Origin: an uncultured Oscillospiraceae bacterium
Lineage (GTDB): Bacteria; Bacillota; Clostridia; Oscillospirales; Oscillospiraceae
Direction of reading: 5' to 3'
Assembly: GCA_910585155.1 (NCBI GenBank)
Contig: CAJUEC010000022.1
Span: 1 to 41,781, forward strand
DNA length: 41,781 bases
This document shows positions 41,495-41,781 of this stretch, one piece after another. The notes under the pieces are model-generated. The model had not been told where the DNA came from and searched no databases. It saw only the letters and a program-made list of their open reading frames with translations. Positions within the stretch are counted from its first letter, which is position 1. Every line of letters starts with the position of its first letter. Made by a program: the position numbers and the translations under genes.

Positions 41495-41672
41495 AGCTGA
41501 GGTTAGATAACGTAACTTCTGAAAGTATAGGAAAATCAAGGTTTTCGAGCGGCGGACAAGCATGATATGTACTAAAAAATCGAATATCGGCGCATGAGCG
41601 GCGTTCATATTCCCTGCCGGGGAGATGGAACGCCGCTTTTTTATGTCCAGACACCGAAAGGAGCGGAAAGCC
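41495..41672. other. Left end of a second mobile element and leader of its rep gene
   Basis: 178 bp from the recombinase break to the rep start. No gene is seen. It contains an AT-rich part (41500-41590) and the hairpin at 41597-41642. The junction at 41494 is probably the end of an ICE that inserted into the recombinase gene. Confidence 0.5.
41597..41642 (+). terminator. Terminator-like hairpin in the rep leader
   Basis: AGCGGCGTTC (41597-41606) and GAACGCCGCT (41628-41637) are perfect 10-bp arms around 21 nt, then six T (41637-41642). It lies 30 nt before the start codon, with no gene upstream on this strand, so it may attenuate the rep gene. Confidence 0.6.
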
Positions 41673-41781
41673 ATGCCAGTATTCCGCGTGGAAAAGAGTA
41701 AGGGCTACACGGTGATGTCGAACCATCACCTGCGGGACAAGTCCCTGTCCCTGAAAGCCAAGGGCCTGCTGTCGCAGATTT
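41673..41781 (+). CDS. Replication initiator-type protein of an ICE, 5' part only
   Basis: 36 residues before the window ends, starting MPVFRVEKSKGYTVMSNHHL and continuing RDKSLSLKAKGLLSQI. This is the conserved N-terminus of the RepA/DUF6017-type replication initiator (helix-turn-helix) proteins of gut Firmicute conjugative elements. The ATG has GAAAGGAG upstream. It marks the right edge as the start of an ICE backbone continuing outside the window. Confidence 0.75.
   Translation, partial: MPVFRVEKSKGYTVMSNHHLRDKSLSLKAKGLLSQI

Noticed and set aside
1..41781. tRNA, rRNA, riboswitch or CRISPR array
   Set aside because: None was recognised by eye on either strand; a covariance-model search would be needed to exclude small RNAs.

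Overview
The window is GC-rich chromosomal DNA with a low-GC mobile patch at its left end. The gene set points to an anaerobic, endospore-forming gut Firmicute of the Oscillospiraceae type (Flavonifractor/Pseudoflavonifractor-like). Evidence is the strong AGGAGG-type ribosome binding sites, Gram-positive HPr kinase, FtsK/SpoIIIE, a sigK-like tail, Tn4451-type serine recombinase and host-glycan genes. The genus is inferred, not demonstrated.

Layout. 1-3.5 kb: end of an integrative/conjugative element (cysteine-rich VLP protein, NERD/zinc-ribbon protein, XRE regulator, AT-rich orphan, then about 800 bp of hairpin-rich DNA). 3.7-6.4 kb: oleate hydratase and a TetR regulator, each with its own promoter. 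6.5-7.9 kb: a complete IS4-family insertion sequence. 7.9-8.9 kb: decayed signalling locus (response regulator cut off in its DNA-binding domain plus a membrane-protein remnant). 9.1-13.9 kb: N-acetylmuramic acid (MurNAc) locus, with murQ, an EIIBC PTS permease and a HAD phosphatase on the minus strand, and a divergent MurR/RpiR regulator. 14-17.8 kb: secreted C39-like peptidase with tandem repeats, DUF1643 protein, then an ArAE-like membrane protein/sfsA/SprT-like operon. 18-22 kb: glycogen phosphorylase, a frameshifted transglutaminase-like lipoprotein and a DUF5655-type protein.

22.3-31.3 kb is the metabolic centrepiece. A solute-binding protein, two ABC permeases and a GH112 1,3-beta-galactosyl-N-acetylhexosamine phosphorylase form one minus-strand operon. 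An AraC regulator, galE and an N-acetylhexosamine 1-kinase (nahK) lie divergently. Together they would import galacto-N-biose/lacto-N-biose (mucin or milk glycan disaccharides), phosphorolyse it, phosphorylate the released hexosamine and epimerise UDP-sugars. The uridylyltransferase step is not in the window. A GCAARA direct-repeat motif lies at all three promoters of this locus and is a candidate AraC operator.

31.3-39.9 kb: GNAT and aconitase-like hydratase, then housekeeping genes uppP, ftsK, rpmB, hprK and ogt. At 40.0 kb the last 21 codons of a sigK-like sigma factor sit next to a large serine recombinase, the arrangement of a skin-type element interrupting sigK. The recombinase lacks its catalytic N-terminus and is joined at about 41,494 to a second mobile element, whose replication-initiator gene runs off the window. 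No rRNA, tRNA or CRISPR array was recognised.
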